Position numbers and translations under genes: made by a program
Shown here: positions 34,855-45,429 of the stretch, piece after piece
Layout of the letters: every line of letters begins with the position of its first letter
Position numbering within the stretch: position 1 is the stretch's first letter
Notes under the pieces: generated by a model
The model's input: only the letters and a program-made list of their open reading frames with translations
What the model was told of the DNA's origin: nothing
Database searches by the model: none
Assembly (NCBI GenBank): GCA_039000515.1
Contig: JBCFYV010000012.1
Span: 114,215,949-114,279,948, forward strand
Direction of reading: 5' to 3'
Length of the DNA: 64,000 nt
DNA from: Timema cristinae
Lineage: Eukaryota; Arthropoda; Insecta; Phasmatodea; Timematidae

Positions 34855-35075
34855 TTTACTGTTCGGGATATACCTGCAGTGATGTAGGAATGAGAAAGGT
34901 AGAATTTTAGAAGATATGTACCCTTGTTTGCGTGGCGAGAGAGTGAGAAAACATTGGGAAGGAAAACACCTTCTGTACAATCAGCCAGGATTTAAGCCCC
35001 GACCTTCCCATCACCGGGTAATCAGACTAAATTAGCTTGACATTAATACCTTGTGCCCACCTATGAGGAAATTTG
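34855..35075 (-). mobile_element. SINE-C-like, degenerate
   Basis: CTGTTCGGGATATACC, body GATATGTACCCTTGTTTGCG, B-box region AGGATTTAAGCCCCGACC. Confidence 0.65.
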
Positions 35076-35097
35076 TATACTAATTGCAATTATTACT

Positions 35098-35190
35098 AGG
35101 TGTTCTGTCTTACGACGGATACATTCCTGTCAGTGAGCTTAGACCGCTGCCTCAACCTTCAACTCCCAGAATTTTCTTATTTCCTTAATT
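35098..35190 (+). repeat. Dispersed repeat K, copy 1
   Basis: TGTCTTACGACGGATACATT, CCTGTCAGTGAGCTTAGACC, CCCAGAATTTTCTTATTTCC; matches 45612-45715. Confidence 0.6.
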
Positions 35191-35221
35191 AATAGCAATA
35201 GAAAGAAATATTTAATATCTT

Positions 35222-35312
35222 CTATAGCACTACCCGGAATCGAACCAGAGTCACTTGTATAAGCGATTGACCTCTGGACAGAGATTATCTCTCTGTATAA
35301 CCGGGCGGATAT
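35222..35312 (-). mobile_element. tRNA-like fragment of an unassigned SINE
   Basis: ACCCGGAATCGAACCAGAGT (B box) and the symmetric CTCTGGACAGAGATTATCTC. No second copy seen. Confidence 0.45.
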
Positions 35313-35529
35313 AATGTCCAGCCAGCAGTGGCGAGGCGAGAGAGAAAATGAGAATAAACGGTCAAGAGGCTCTACAAACTAGACTGGATACAACACCTGT
35401 GTGGACTGCGCATGCGTGATACTGAACCTCCCTGGTCTGGAGCGTCGATACCATTTACAGACGTGTTACTCGAGTCACCGAGTACAGCAGAGTCATTTTA
35501 TTCACTGGCGAATGTCACTTTAGAATTTC

Positions 35530-35782
35530 GTTTTTAGCACCGCGTCTTACTACCCGTTAGGTCTATATGTTTATATACTTATTACGTTAGTGGGCTAAGG
35601 ACGAGTAAGGTTGATTTTAGAGCAAGTGTACCAACATTCACGAGGAGAGATAGAGTGGGAAACCGTTTAAGGGAAACCACCCCCAGTGCACCCGACAGGG
35701 ATCAAACCACGTTTCCCCACCATTGACAGTATATTGTGAAAGGGACGCCTTAGATCATGTGGCCACTGAAGGGGATCACTTT
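35530..35782 (-). mobile_element. SINE-C, full length
   Basis: Tail TAGCACCGCGTCTTACTACC, body, B-box region GGGATCAAACCACGTTTCCC, head end ATGTGGCCACTGAAGGGG. Confidence 0.88.
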
Positions 35783-36412
35783 AGAACTAAAAACTAAATA
35801 TTGTTTTTTTATTTTATTTTAGTTTTAAATTATCTATCAATTTTTTAATTTCTTATATAAAGATTTTAATCGGGAAAGTATTTTTTTACCTCAAGATTAT
35901 AATGGATGTTGACCAAGAACTCGAGAAAGTGGGCGGGGGAAGGGAAAAGGGGGGAGCGATTGTGGTGATCTTCTCCCCTTCCCTCATCTCGATTCAAAAA
36001 TATTCAAACCTATTGAAAACTATAACTTAATTAATTATAAAGCATGGCTGACATAGGACAAAAGAGGGAGGTATGGCTTTCAAGGTCATGCAATACTTTC
36101 AACTTGATATTCCGGTGGATGTGAACAAAGGGCTGTTGTCAACCATTTCGCAAACGGTTGTAAATCGTAGATTCAAATTTGTTGTTTGAAACTAAACTTT
36201 TGCAGTAATTAGACCACCAAGCATCGTATGATAGCCAAGTATTTGTATTTAAATACATTTTTCTATTAATTCTAAAACATTTGTAGGTCTATGTATTGTA
36301 GATAATTATTAATTTTATTGATATGTATATATAATAAATAATTTAAAAAGCTATTAATAAAATAGGAACTGTAAGGAAAAAACATGATTATTTATTAAAT
36401 TAGTAAATTATA

Positions 36413-36414
<2 letters not shown>
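35783..36414. other. AT-rich, nothing recognised
   Basis: No ORF or assigned repeat. Confidence 0.35.
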
Positions 36415-36467
<53 letters not shown>

Positions 36468-36473
36468 ATAATT
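36415..36473. repeat. (AT)n microsatellite
   Basis: About 28 AT dinucleotides with one TATTATA interruption. Confidence 0.97.
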
Positions 36474-36525
36474 TACAAATTTGATAAAAGAATCATGCGT
36501 TTTTTCTTACCATGACATTAGGAAC

Positions 36526-36795
36526 TCAAAAGTTCATTACCTCCCTTGCAAAAGTACGCGATCTATCTCTATCTGGAGCTAGTTCTATCCAGTCCACCTC
36601 ATTACACTCTATCTCTTTAAGGTCCATTCTAATGGTAACCACCCATCTGAGCCTAGATCTTGCCAGTGGTCTCTCCCCATTGGGTTTACCATCAATAGCC
36701 TGAACATGGTTCTAGAATCTTCCATTCTCGCTGTATGTCCTCCCCACCGTAATCTGCGAGATATGGTTACTCTAACATTGTCTTGTGATGAGAAC
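36526..36795 (-). pseudogene. C-terminal end of a non-LTR retrotransposon ORF, one frameshift
   Basis: Minus strand: ISRRLRWGGHTARMEDSR, then after a one-base frame change GERPLARSRLRW, IRMDLKEIE, VDWIELAPDRDRSRTF and AREVMNF before TGA at 36528. The RLRWxGHxARM and MDLKEI..VDWI.LA.DRDR...VMN signatures are those of a widespread LINE C-terminus. The frameshift in the NPMG/GERP region shows it is dead. It belongs to a different LINE type than 581-907. It sits 130 bp from the FAM20C exon donor. Confidence 0.85.
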
Positions 36796-36928
36796 AAGGT
36801 ACAAAAGAAAACTGTATGATTTGATATATATATATATAGTTTAAGGTTTTGGGGAAGGAAGTGCTTTACGCTGTTTAAACTAATATGTATCTGGTAAAAA
36901 TGCCAAGAAGAAGGAAAGCGTTTATCAC

Positions 36929-37021
36929 CTGTCAAGATGGAAGGCGGCAATCTCTGCCGTGTGCCTCTCGAAATCCGTAAAGTAGAAATGGTTGGGCAGG
37001 GTCTGTTGCTCTCTGGGGAAC
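36929..37021 (-). CDS. FAM20C-like: FAM20C-like secretory kinase, upstream exon (partial gene)
   Basis: This 93-bp exon encodes about 30 residues: [18 protein letters not shown] followed by [13 protein letters not shown]. The motif is typical of the FAM20 kinase N-lobe. The Glu in [10 protein letters not shown] is retained; as I recall, the pseudokinase FAM20A has Gln there, so this looks like an active-type kinase. The acceptor is TTTGGTTTGCAG and the donor GTGATA. The exon ends with AG of an Arg codon, and the exon at 6065-5761 begins with the missing G, so the two splice in frame to read HLDR-LLGFRR as expected of the family. No ORF of useful length covers it in its true frame, so ORF scanning alone misses it. 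Earlier exons (signal anchor and N-terminus) are not found in 37022-64000 and are probably further upstream. Confidence 0.92.
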
Positions 37022-37276
37022 CTGCAAACCAAACAAAAGTCACGACAGTGAGATATACTCCAATTTTCAAAAGACGGGCCTTCTAAGAAAATACAAAACA
37101 CACTTTTAGGAGGGCCAAAATTAATATTATTTTACTACAAATATTATTACTGTTGATTCACAAATTTACCGAAAAAAAAAAGCTGAACTGAAATGTGATC
37201 ACGTGACAAGCAAATAAACCGGCACCCATTGGCATTGGCCATTAATTATTCCCTAGAAGAGGCAATAACACCTTTT
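37022..37276. other. Start of the upstream FAM20C intron; no other feature
   Basis: The acceptor tract AACTTTTGTTTGGTTTGCAG-type sequence lies at its left edge on the minus strand. Nothing else recognised. Confidence 0.5.
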
Positions 37277-37277
37277 T

Positions 37278-37530
37278 TCTGAAAATTGAAAAATTGACAC
37301 CTGGACACCCGAATCGAACCCAGGACCTTTGGCCTAGTACGCCAATGCTCTTACAGTGAGCTATCCAGGAATCGTCCCGTGGCCAGGGTCATTCGTCACT
37401 CATATTTTAAGTCAGAGTCTGTAATGGACATGCGTAAATCATCGGCTACAAATGTGTGATTTATTAAGATCACAGGCTATCAGATAACGCAGCCACCTTC
37501 GACTCGAGTTGGCTTCATGCTGCCACTTGT
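37278..37530 (-). mobile_element. SINE-G, near full length
   Basis: Minus strand: about 150 bp of leader, then a tRNA-like unit (TTCCTGGATAGCTCACTG, TAAGAGCATTGGCG, GGGTTCGATTCGGGTG) and an end TCAATTTTTCAATTTTCAG. The tRNA-like unit is 3' of other sequence, unlike the usual SINE order. Confidence 0.8.
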
Positions 37531-37955
37531 ACAATTATCTTGATGGAGAATTTCTCAATAAAAAGCATAAATAATAACTTCGTATATAGGATTCTTAAAT
37601 ATCATCTCTGTCCAAGCTTCTCCATAAAATCTGCGTGGAGAAACCAATACAATTTAAAAACCAACAAAGCGAGATACAAAGCAGACATCTGCGTTACTGT
37701 TAATACATTATTTGAAATAACTCACTTAGTAAAAAGCGTGTTTTTTCCTCGATCTGTGTTTATTTGTTTCTCTACACAACGAAATAACTAGAAAACACCA
37801 ATCGTGATAACGATCTAAGAGATCTTTATATTCACTAGACAATTTAATATATTGATAACCATTTGTTTTAAGATTATGTTGCAAAGCATTATGGGTTGGC
37901 CTTAAATTGCTGCGACACCAGAACATATTCTAATTTCAACTTTCAGCAAACGTGT
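37531..37955. other. No gene supported
   Basis: An 83-codon plus frame (37540-37791) and an opposing 66-codon frame show no domain. Confidence 0.3.
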
Positions 37956-37959
37956 GAAT

Positions 37960-38098
37960 CAAGTTATTGATAATATATCTATAAAAAGTGACAGCTGCAA
38001 ATAACACGAGTTGGCGTATAAACACGTGAAACAAGATCTAGTATATTTTCTAGCTGTCAGATAAGGCCCTTTATATGAAAATTTGACTTTAGGTAGGA
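37960..38098 (-). repeat. Dispersed repeat I, copy 5
   Basis: TTATTGATAATATATCTATA, GTTGGCGTATAAACACGTGA, TTTTCTAGCTGTCAGATAAGG on the plus strand, inverted relative to 4695. Confidence 0.65.
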
Positions 38099-38359
38099 GG
38101 ATTCTCATATGATTTAAGGATGTTCATACCAAATTCATGTTACTTTTAACTCCTTTTTTATTTTGCTGAAAGATAATTTGTGCTTACTTGATTAACAAAG
38201 TTAGTTAATCAGAATTAACAATGCTAAGATAAATAAACAGAAACATTTAACAGCCTTCAAAATTTAACAATTTTGTAGACTATTAATAGTAGTACGCCTA
38301 CGTTTAACACCGATATTTTTTTTTCTCCCTGTTAGGGCTATCCGCATGTTTTTTAAATT

Positions 38360-38435
38360 TATTTAGCACCGCATATTACCCGTTTGGGTTATACGCGAAT
38401 GTATAATTACGCCAATGATTTTAGATATTAAGAAG
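38360..38435 (-). mobile_element. SINE-C tail fragment
   Basis: TTAGCACCGCATATTACCC, GGGTTATACGCGAATG; the head is missing. Confidence 0.65.
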
Positions 38436-39055
38436 TGTCATAGCCACTGAGAAATGTTTGAATGTTGTTTTGATTTACATAAATCGAGTGGACGCACGGG
38501 CTAAAAAGTGCTGGCTTAGCGTATATGAAGTAACGAACTAGAAAGGTTAAAAGCGAACACTGACAATTCATAACAATGTTAAACTAGGGGGCCAGGAAAG
38601 TGGCCAATGCGGTGGATAAAAAACTTTTCTTTTCTGACACCAGAGCTGTCACAATTTCATCGACATCACAGGCAGTCAAGTTGCTCGACGCCGTACCATA
38701 TCAGACTAGATCTTTTGGTCATCAGTAACACTTGTACTTAGAGAGCATCCGTCGAGCCCAGGGTCCCAAGATCGAGTTCTGTGCGGGTCATGGTCATACG
38801 CAGTGTCAGTCACTTCCATCGGTCTCAGTTCCACGAGTTAAGTTAGTTCTTCCACGAGCTCGGGCGTCCAGTCTCTTTATTTATTTATCTTTCATCCAAA
38901 CATCACATATTTTATTATCTTTTAGTAACTTCTATTATAAACTAAAATTCGTAAGCCTACGTATTATTTCGAACCCTCAAAATTACCTTGCCTGTGAATT
39001 AACTCCTCCCGCAAGCTATCCTGATAAATCAAGCCTACGGGGGGGTAGGTCACAA
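38436..39055. other. No gene supported
   Basis: A 134-codon plus frame (38732-39136) ends inside a SINE and has no recognised domain. Confidence 0.3.
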
Positions 39056-39057
39056 CA

Positions 39058-39226
39058 TAAGTTGTATTTAGAGGAAGCGTACCCACATTTGCGTAGAAGG
39101 ATGGTGAAAAAAACACTTTGGAAAAACCCTAAGTAAATCAGACCGAGACTTGAACCCCAATCTTCCCGTCATCGGCAGTCCAGTCTATTGCAAAAATTAC
39201 GCCTTAGACCATACGGCCGCCAAACG
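39058..39226 (-). mobile_element. SINE-C, lacking tail
   Basis: Body GAGGAAGCGTACCCACATTT, B-box region GAGACTTGAACCCCAATC, TCTATTGCAAAAATTACGCC, head end ACGGCCGCCAAACG. Confidence 0.8.
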
Positions 39227-39760
39227 AGTTTTCGACATTTGATCAAAGCTCTTTTGTTTTAATCAAGAGCACTATATTGCGGTGGTTCGAAAGCTCTTTG
39301 CGCAAGAGCCTTTCAATTGATACCGTATGCATCAGTTCGGGAGTATCGGGCCGTTAATATCAATCCATGCGGTTTATTAATGAAGATACGTTTCTGGCCC
39401 ACGCTGTATATAACATTCTCATTCGCGCTAGGGAGGACGTTGTTCGACGTTAACAATTTATTTTCAGTTCTTGATTGAAATGGACGGGATGACAGTTTTA
39501 TATTTTGCGGGGTGTGAAGTGTGAAGGAGGAGGAGGGTATCACGTCAGCTGTGAATGGAACCGTTGGTATCCATTTGAAATGAAGTGCATTGTCTACTAG
39601 TGTAGAGTGCATATTACATAGGAATGCACTATACAATCTGGTCAGAATAGTATGTTGTCAAACTCAATAAGGACACTATTACGATGTGAACATTTATTTT
39701 ATAAAAGTTATTTGATAAAAGAAATATGATGTAACTTTGATGATCAAATTTGTAAATGCT
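39227..39760 (-). other. 107-codon open frame of unknown significance
   Basis: Minus frame 39636-39313 is not repetitive and not obviously transposon-derived, but no domain, splice sites or homologue were recognised. Chance is the simplest explanation at this length. Confidence 0.15.
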
Positions 39761-39764
39761 TCAT

Positions 39765-40245
39765 ACCCGCTTCTGTGGCTACATGGTCTAACGTGCTAAT
39801 CTCACAGTAGACTATTATTATTATTAGCACCGCGTCTTACTACCCATTCGGGTTTACGCACTTACGCTAATGTGTAATGGTAAAGTGATTGTGAGATGAA
39901 ATGGAAGGACTACAGTTTAACGTGGGAATCCGAACCACGGTGGAGGCCTGGCATTCCCCACATTCACAAGATGTCTTGTCAGAGGTGAAGGAAGGGTTTG
40001 GTAATCAGATAAATCTGTGCCTGGGACCTAGGATTGAACCCCGGCCGCCAGCACTGAAGTCTGACACCTTACCCCTAGACCACCATCAGTAGACTAGAAT
40101 GCCGATGATGGTTCGAATCTCGGTCGAGTGTACTATGGTTTTTTTCCAAAATTGTTTCTCACTCTCCCTACAAGAAAATACGGTTGCACTTCCTTTAAAT
40201 ATAATTCGGGAGGGTAATAAGACGCAGTGCCAAAAGGAAAGTTTC
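39765..40245 (+). mobile_element. SINE-C split by SINE-A
   Basis: Head ACCCGCTTCTGTGGCTACAT up to CAGTAGACTA, then SINE-A, then CAGTAGACTAGAATGCCGAT, B box GGTTCGAATCTCGGTCG, body and tail GGGTAATAAGACGCAGTGCC. Confidence 0.93.
39815..40086 (-). mobile_element. SINE-A inserted in SINE-C, 10-bp target-site duplication
   Basis: (TTA)n, tail, body, B-box region GGATTGAACCCCGG, head end ACCCCTAGACCACCAT. Flanked by CAGTAGACTA at 39805-39814 and 40087-40096. Confidence 0.95.
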
Positions 40246-40725
40246 ATGTTCGATTGGTAAATATTTATGTATGTTGGCGTCCATTTTTTTTTTTTTTTTG
40301 TAAACGCACATATTGTACACTTTGAAGAAAATGTGATGTCATTTATTTTATCATATATTTAGAAAAATAAATATTTTTATTTTATAAAATAAATACGACC
40401 GTGTAATACCGACCTAAGGCAATTCCTTGTGCCGGAATAATCCCGGAAATGTGATATGTATAATACGTATCCGCGTTTGCTTGAAGGATGAGTGGGAAAC
40501 CATTAAGGAAAAACACCTTAAATGCAGTACTCGGTCTTAATCAACATATCTTAATTTACTACTAGCCAATGGCGCACACAAAAATGTTATTTGGGTAGAA
40601 GGGGGGAGGGGTTGTCCTAGTTGTAAGCAGAAACACATTTCGGTGAATGGGAAAGGGGGGGGGGGGGTAATTAGTGGGAACAGCTCCATAACCGCTAGAT
40701 TTATGACTATTAAATGCCTCTACAG
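40246..40725. other. No gene seen; SINE-C debris near 40450-40530
   Basis: GTATCCGCGTTTGCTTGAAG, GTGGGAAACCATTAAGGAAA is a minus-strand SINE-C body piece. A G12-13 run lies near 40656. Confidence 0.4.
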
Positions 40726-40727
40726 TA

Positions 40728-40953
40728 GCCCCATGGCTTCTTTGGTGCTGACTGACAGCTCACAGCTGACTTCTGACAGTCAACATTTAGGTATAGTACC
40801 TAAATTTCGACCGTCAGAAGTGACAGCTTCTAAACACGTGTTTTTGCAGATAATATGGTTCGGCGTAGGGATACATAATTTGGTCTGGTAACTTTTCAAA
40901 GCTTTTAGCTGTCAGCTGTGAGCTGTCAGTCAGCACCAAAGAAGCCATAGGGC
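40728..40953. mobile_element. Foldback MITE, 226 bp, TA target site
   Basis: Left end GCCCCATGGCTTCTTTGGTG, CTGACTGACAGCTCACAGCT; right end is its near-perfect inverted repeat over about 44 bp. Both ends abut TA, consistent with Tc1/mariner-type mobilisation. A second inner pair (CTTCTGACAG ... CCGTCAGAAG) is present. No transposase. Confidence 0.88.
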
Positions 40954-40955
40954 TA

Positions 40956-41515
40956 ATGTAGATGCTATTTCAACTTTTTTTTTTTATGATAGCTAAGGGC
41001 AGCGATTTCAATAATGTATGTGGTCTTAGTTCAAATGAAATTTATAAAAGCTATTGCTTCAGTCCTTTTTACCTAATTGTAATTTTTGGGTCATTTTTAA
41101 TGGTGTAATTGTAAACTTACCATAGTATTTTCCCCGCCAAACAGGACACTTTTAGAGTTTAACTCGAAGAGAAGATTTAGTGATGGCGAAGTCTTATTTG
41201 TGTAGGTGGTTAGGTGGGGGTAGAGGGGTTAGTAGTTGAAAACATAAAGGGTTTTTCCCTCCGACCTGAAGGAAAGTTTATGGCCCCTCTACATAAAAAG
41301 GGTACAAGAAAAAAGTGGTGCTCCTAAAAGCTATTTGGAGTGATCCTTTACTGACAAATAATTGAAAATTAATTTGAGGTCACAAGAAGGGGTGGGAGGA
41401 AGGAACTACCCCATTTGCCACCCTGGGTGTGTAACTGCTGCAAGCCACAACACTTTCCCCCTTTAAAGACGTCACGGCAATATACAATTATTGGTACAGC
41501 TTAACCTAAGGGAAG
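40956..41515. other. No gene seen
   Basis: Nothing recognised. Confidence 0.35.
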
Positions 41516-41516
41516 T

Positions 41517-41772
41517 ACCCACCTCGGTGGCGTAGTTATCTAACGCGTTAGTCGTGTTGAGCTCGATTGCCAAGGACGAGGAGATAGAGGTTCCAATCTA
41601 GGTCGAGTGAACTGGGGGGAGGGGGTTCCTAAATGATTTTCCATCCTCCCTCCATTCAAATGCGGGCTCACTTCCTCTAAATTCGACCTTCCAACTTCCT
41701 AATCCATTAGCGTAATTAGTACTTAAGCGTTATAACCCGAAAGGGTAGTAAGACGCGGTGCTAAATAAATAC
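41517..41772 (+). mobile_element. SINE-B, full length
   Basis: Head CCCACCTCGGTGGCGTAGTT, GTTGAGCTCGATTGCC, B-box region AGAGGTTCCAATCTAGG, body, tail CCCGAAAGGGTAGTAAGACG. Confidence 0.92.
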
Positions 41773-42418
41773 AAATAAAAACTAACTTAAGGTAAGTGTC
41801 CACACATGCGCTGCCTTCTGGTAGTAAAAGTCTGCGCATGTGCAGTGGGTTAAGATGACATTACACCTAAATAAAAATGTTGGTTGCGCCCGAGAGAAAG
41901 TTAATAGCTAACCAGGATCAGTCTTGGAGGAAAAAAAAATCCATGATACTTTTTTTTTTTTTGCAAACTTTCATTGTAAATTTACCTATTGCTTTGAAGG
42001 TTTATATTTGATGGAGACAAGAGTGTACTCATGGTAATCTAATTGCAAGAATATGCCTCAGTCCTCCTCCTGCTCATAATTCCATCTCCCCCTTTATTTT
42101 ATTATATATATATATATATAAAGAATTGTTTTGAATGAGATATTTAGCCCGGTGCAAATTGAATACCCCACGCGAGACAAGAATGAAGCCGGTTTGTTCC
42201 TATCAGGTAATGAGCGTCTAGTTCCTTTGTGGAGGAGGGAATTATCTCTCCAAGAGATGGTGTCACTGGTTCTGTTTATTGGCTCCCCCACTTGTTGCAG
42301 GGGTTCAGGTTTGTTTCAGAGCATCAAGAGGTAATTACAGCAGGATCACGTACAAGAAGCGAATAGGCGCCATCTATTATGAGCTTTAGTTCCTCGACAG
42401 CCGCATGTTTATAACCTT
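41773..42418. other. No gene supported
   Basis: Opposed short frames at 42094-42334. An (AT)n run near 42105-42120. Inverted blocks ACACATGCGCTGCC and CTGCGCATGTGCAG lie near 41805-41845. Confidence 0.35.
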
Positions 42419-42419
42419 A

Positions 42420-42710
42420 TGGGAAATGTTTAACGGCGTCATCTACTTGCGAAATTTGAAGTTATTTTGTGAAGCGGGTAGCATCTCAGTTTGCCTGACC
42501 TAAACACTCAACTTACTATCACACTTAGACGTCAATGTACAGAGTAGAAAAAGAGCGTAGAGGGGAAAAAAAAGGAACAGTTTACCTTGCAAGTTTACTT
42601 CTTTATCTGTTGATAGCACCCTCTTCTAATGACGAGTATTAACACTCACTCTAATATTTGTTCTTGAAAAGCAATGACTTGGATTTATGAAGTAATTTTT
42701 CTTAGCAATT
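42420..42710 (+). repeat. Dispersed repeat H, copy 2
   Basis: AACGGCGTCATCTACTTGCG, GTGAAGCGGGTAGCATCTCA, TTACTATCACACTTAGAC, CCCTCTTCTAATGACGAGTA. Confidence 0.75.
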
Positions 42711-42721
42711 GCCTCAACCAG

Positions 42722-42890
42722 AAAATAGTGTCACTTGGGAGTTTAGCGCGTGACATGCCATAAAACAGTGCAACCTTGGAGTTTAGCACGTCACACGTCC
42801 ATATATTAGTGCCACTTGTGAGGTTAGCGCGTAACACGTCCAGTAATAGTGCCACTTGGTAAATTAAAAGCGTTTAACGTCCGTAGTAAA
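42722..42890 (+). repeat. Degenerate 45-50 bp tandem repeat, four units
   Basis: Units follow the pattern AGTGTCACTTGGGAGTTTAG, CGCGTGACATGCC; the later ones read GTGCAACCTTGGAGTTTAGC, GTGCCACTTGTGAGGTTAGC and GTGCCACTTGG. Confidence 0.85.
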
Positions 42891-43515
42891 ATACTTGGAT
42901 GCGATTTCTGGTTAAGCGTAGGTGTAATCTTTTATCTAACATTCTGGTTCATCGGCTGTGGGAGACGGGCTTTTAAATATTAGTGTTTTCATTTCATAGC
43001 CTTTTTTTCCTGCCTTTTCGTAACAAACTCAAGTTCTTGGTCTATAATTTGATCATTTAATTTCGTCTTAAGCTCACATTTCTCCTTCGAACAAGCCATA
43101 GAAACTATGAGACGAACAATATTCGCAATATCTCAGCGGGAAAACAATTGAATGCGGGGAAAAGGAGGGGGAAGAAGAGAAAGGTAAGAAGGTATAAAGA
43201 TTTTGAGACAAGGACTGAAATGGGGGAATTATCTTTGTTGAAATGGAAATGGTTGACTCTAGAATGGTGAAATTAGGAGATAAGTTATCAAGAGCATATA
43301 AGTACGAAATGCCCAGAAGTCGTAATTTTTCAGACTAATAAGATAATATAGTCGTGTCAACACGAGAAGAGGCTTTTAGAATCTATATCCGAAATAATAA
43401 CAACTCTGAAACACGTTGCATACGTTAAGAATATCTCATGTTATTTGACCAATGGTTTGTTATTTCAAAATATGGTTCACGTCAAAAGGAGATCTAAGTC
43501 TAATTATAAAAAGTT
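42891..43515. other. No gene seen
   Basis: Nothing recognised. Confidence 0.35.
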
Positions 43516-43519
43516 TTAT

Positions 43520-44430
43520 CCTTCACCTCCTTGGTTTATATATAAAAGAGGTTTCATTATTTAACTCCTTGGTTTCTATATGGAAGAGAATTAATCAATC
43601 ATTTCCCTCAATGGTTTCTATTTTGAAGAGGTTTAATTAACCCTTTCCTTACTTGGTTTATATATGGAATAGGTTTAATTAATCCTTTCCTTCCTTGGTT
43701 TATATATGGAAGAGGTTTAATTAATCCTTTCCTTCCTTGGTTTATATATGGAAGAGGTTTAATTAATCCTTTCCTTCCTTGGTTTATATATGGAAGAGGT
43801 TTAATTAATCCTTTCCTTCCTTGGTTTATATATGGAAGAGGTTTAATTAATCCTTTTCTTCCTTGGTTTCTATATGGAAGAGGTTTAATTAATCCTTTCC
43901 TTCCTTGGTTTATATATGGAAGAGGTTTAATTAATCCTTTCCTTCCTTGGTTTATATATGGAAGAGGCTTAATTAATCCTTTCCTTCCTTGGTTTCTATA
44001 TGGAAGAGGTTTAATTAATCCTTTCCTTACTTGGTTTCTATATGGAAGAGGTTTAATTAATCCTTTCCTTACTTGGTTTCTATATGGAAGAGGTTTAATT
44101 AACCCTTTCCTTACTTGGTTTATATATGGAATAGGTTTAATTAATCCTTTCCTTCCTTGGTTTATATATGGAAGAGGTTTAATTAATCCTTTCCTTTCTT
44201 GGTTTATATATGGAAGAGGTTTAATTAATCCTTTCCTTCCTTGGTTTATATATGGAAGAGGTTTAATTAATCCTTTCCTTCCTTGGTTTCTATATGGAAG
44301 AGGTTTAATTAATCCTTTCCTTCCTTGGTTTCTATAATATGGAAGAGGCTTAATTAATCCTTTCCTTCCTTGGTTTCTATATATAAAAGAGGTTTCATTA
44401 TTTGCCTCCTTGGTTTCTATATGGATGAGG
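43520..44430 (+). repeat. 42-bp minisatellite, about 21 copies
   Basis: Unit GGAAGAGGTTTAATTAATCC, TTTCCTTCCTTGGTTTATATAT. Edge units are diverged (TAAAAGAGGTTTCATTATTT at both ends), inner units nearly identical, and one unit near 44335 has an ATA insertion. Confidence 0.97.
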
Positions 44431-44862
44431 TTCTCTTGATGGCGGCAGAGGGAGTGGATCTACGCACTGTAATTACTCTCGGTGTGTAAGTGCACAGGGA
44501 GGGATAAAGCTGTCTCTGGGATATGGCCGGGTCTTATTCCTTCCCTGTCAGAGATGATGAGGGGTAGAGTTATTGACCCTGTCAGAGCGACACTGAATCT
44601 TAAACACGTGCGCGACTCGGGGGCCATTAAGCTTGATTCGCACGTTTGCAAAGAAAAAAGAAAAAAGATAGCAGAATTGGTTCGAATGTCACAGCAATTT
44701 TAGCCATAATTCTTTGCAACACTAACTGAAAACAGCTGATTACTAACATGTTTTATTTTCTAGTGGATAAAAAATCCTTATAAGGGCTATCAGCCAAAAT
44801 ATAATATAAAATTCCCTGACTTTTCCAGGTTTTCCTGAGCCAATATATTTTTCCAGCTTAAA
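44431..44862. other. No gene supported
   Basis: 44805-44835 has the ATTCCCTGACTTTTCCAGG block shared with 28670. Opposed frames near 44460-44703 are unconvincing. Confidence 0.35.
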
Positions 44863-44864
44863 TA

Positions 44865-45429
44865 CAGGGTGTTCGGAAACTCATAACCCAAACTGCACAT
44901 AAGACTTAGAGTTTGTTTGGACCGAAAGTAATACAAAATCCCCATTCACATAAATCCGAAAAACTATGCTAATACCATTTAATTGTGTTCAAAGTTTCGG
45001 CGTACAGCACTGGGAGAGCAAAGCTGTCAAGCATGCTTATACAACAATTTACATAGGAGTTAGGTGTGCGGCACTGCACATGTAATAATGGCAAGCACTT
45101 CCTGTAATATAGAACTGTTAATGATGACCCTCAGAACGAATTCGCATTTCTAGAGAAAATGGTGTGCTGTTTACTATTAATTGTGGTATTTTCTGCTGCC
45201 ATGCTCCAAGATATAAAGGTGTGTAGTGCAGCGTGCCTAACTCCTATGCAACCTGTTGTACACGCATGCTTGAACAGCTTTGCTCTCCCAGCACCGTACG
45301 CCGAAACTTTGAACACAATTTAATGGCATTGGTATAGTTTACTGGATGTAAGTGTTTAGGGATTTTGTGTTAATTTCGGTCCAAATAAATTATATGTGCA
45401 GTTTGGGCTATGAGTTTCCGAACACCCCG
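44865..45429. mobile_element. Mariner-type foldback element, 565 bp, TA target-site duplication
   Basis: Ends CAGGGTGTTCGGAAACTCAT and its inverted copy ATGAGTTTCCGAACACCCCG, flanked by TA (44863-44864, 45430-45431). The inverted symmetry continues far inward (TTCGGCGTACAGCACTGGGA against TCCCAGCACCGTACGCCGAA; CATAGGAGTTAGG against CCTAACTCCTATG), leaving only a short centre. No transposase. Confidence 0.93.

Larger units (their letters stand above)
6066..36928 (-). other. Inferred 30.9 kb phase-2 intron of the FAM20C-like gene
   Basis: The donor GTGATA at 36928 and acceptor CCCGCAG at 6066 bound this interval, and the codon phases on both sides agree. The interval is filled with the transposons and satellites listed separately. 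A small exon inside cannot be ruled out, but the residues on both sides are contiguous in remembered FAM20C homologues, so none is expected. Confidence 0.85.

Noticed and set aside
38732..39136. 134-codon plus-strand ORF
   Set aside because: Its C-terminal third is SINE-C sequence and the rest shows no domain.
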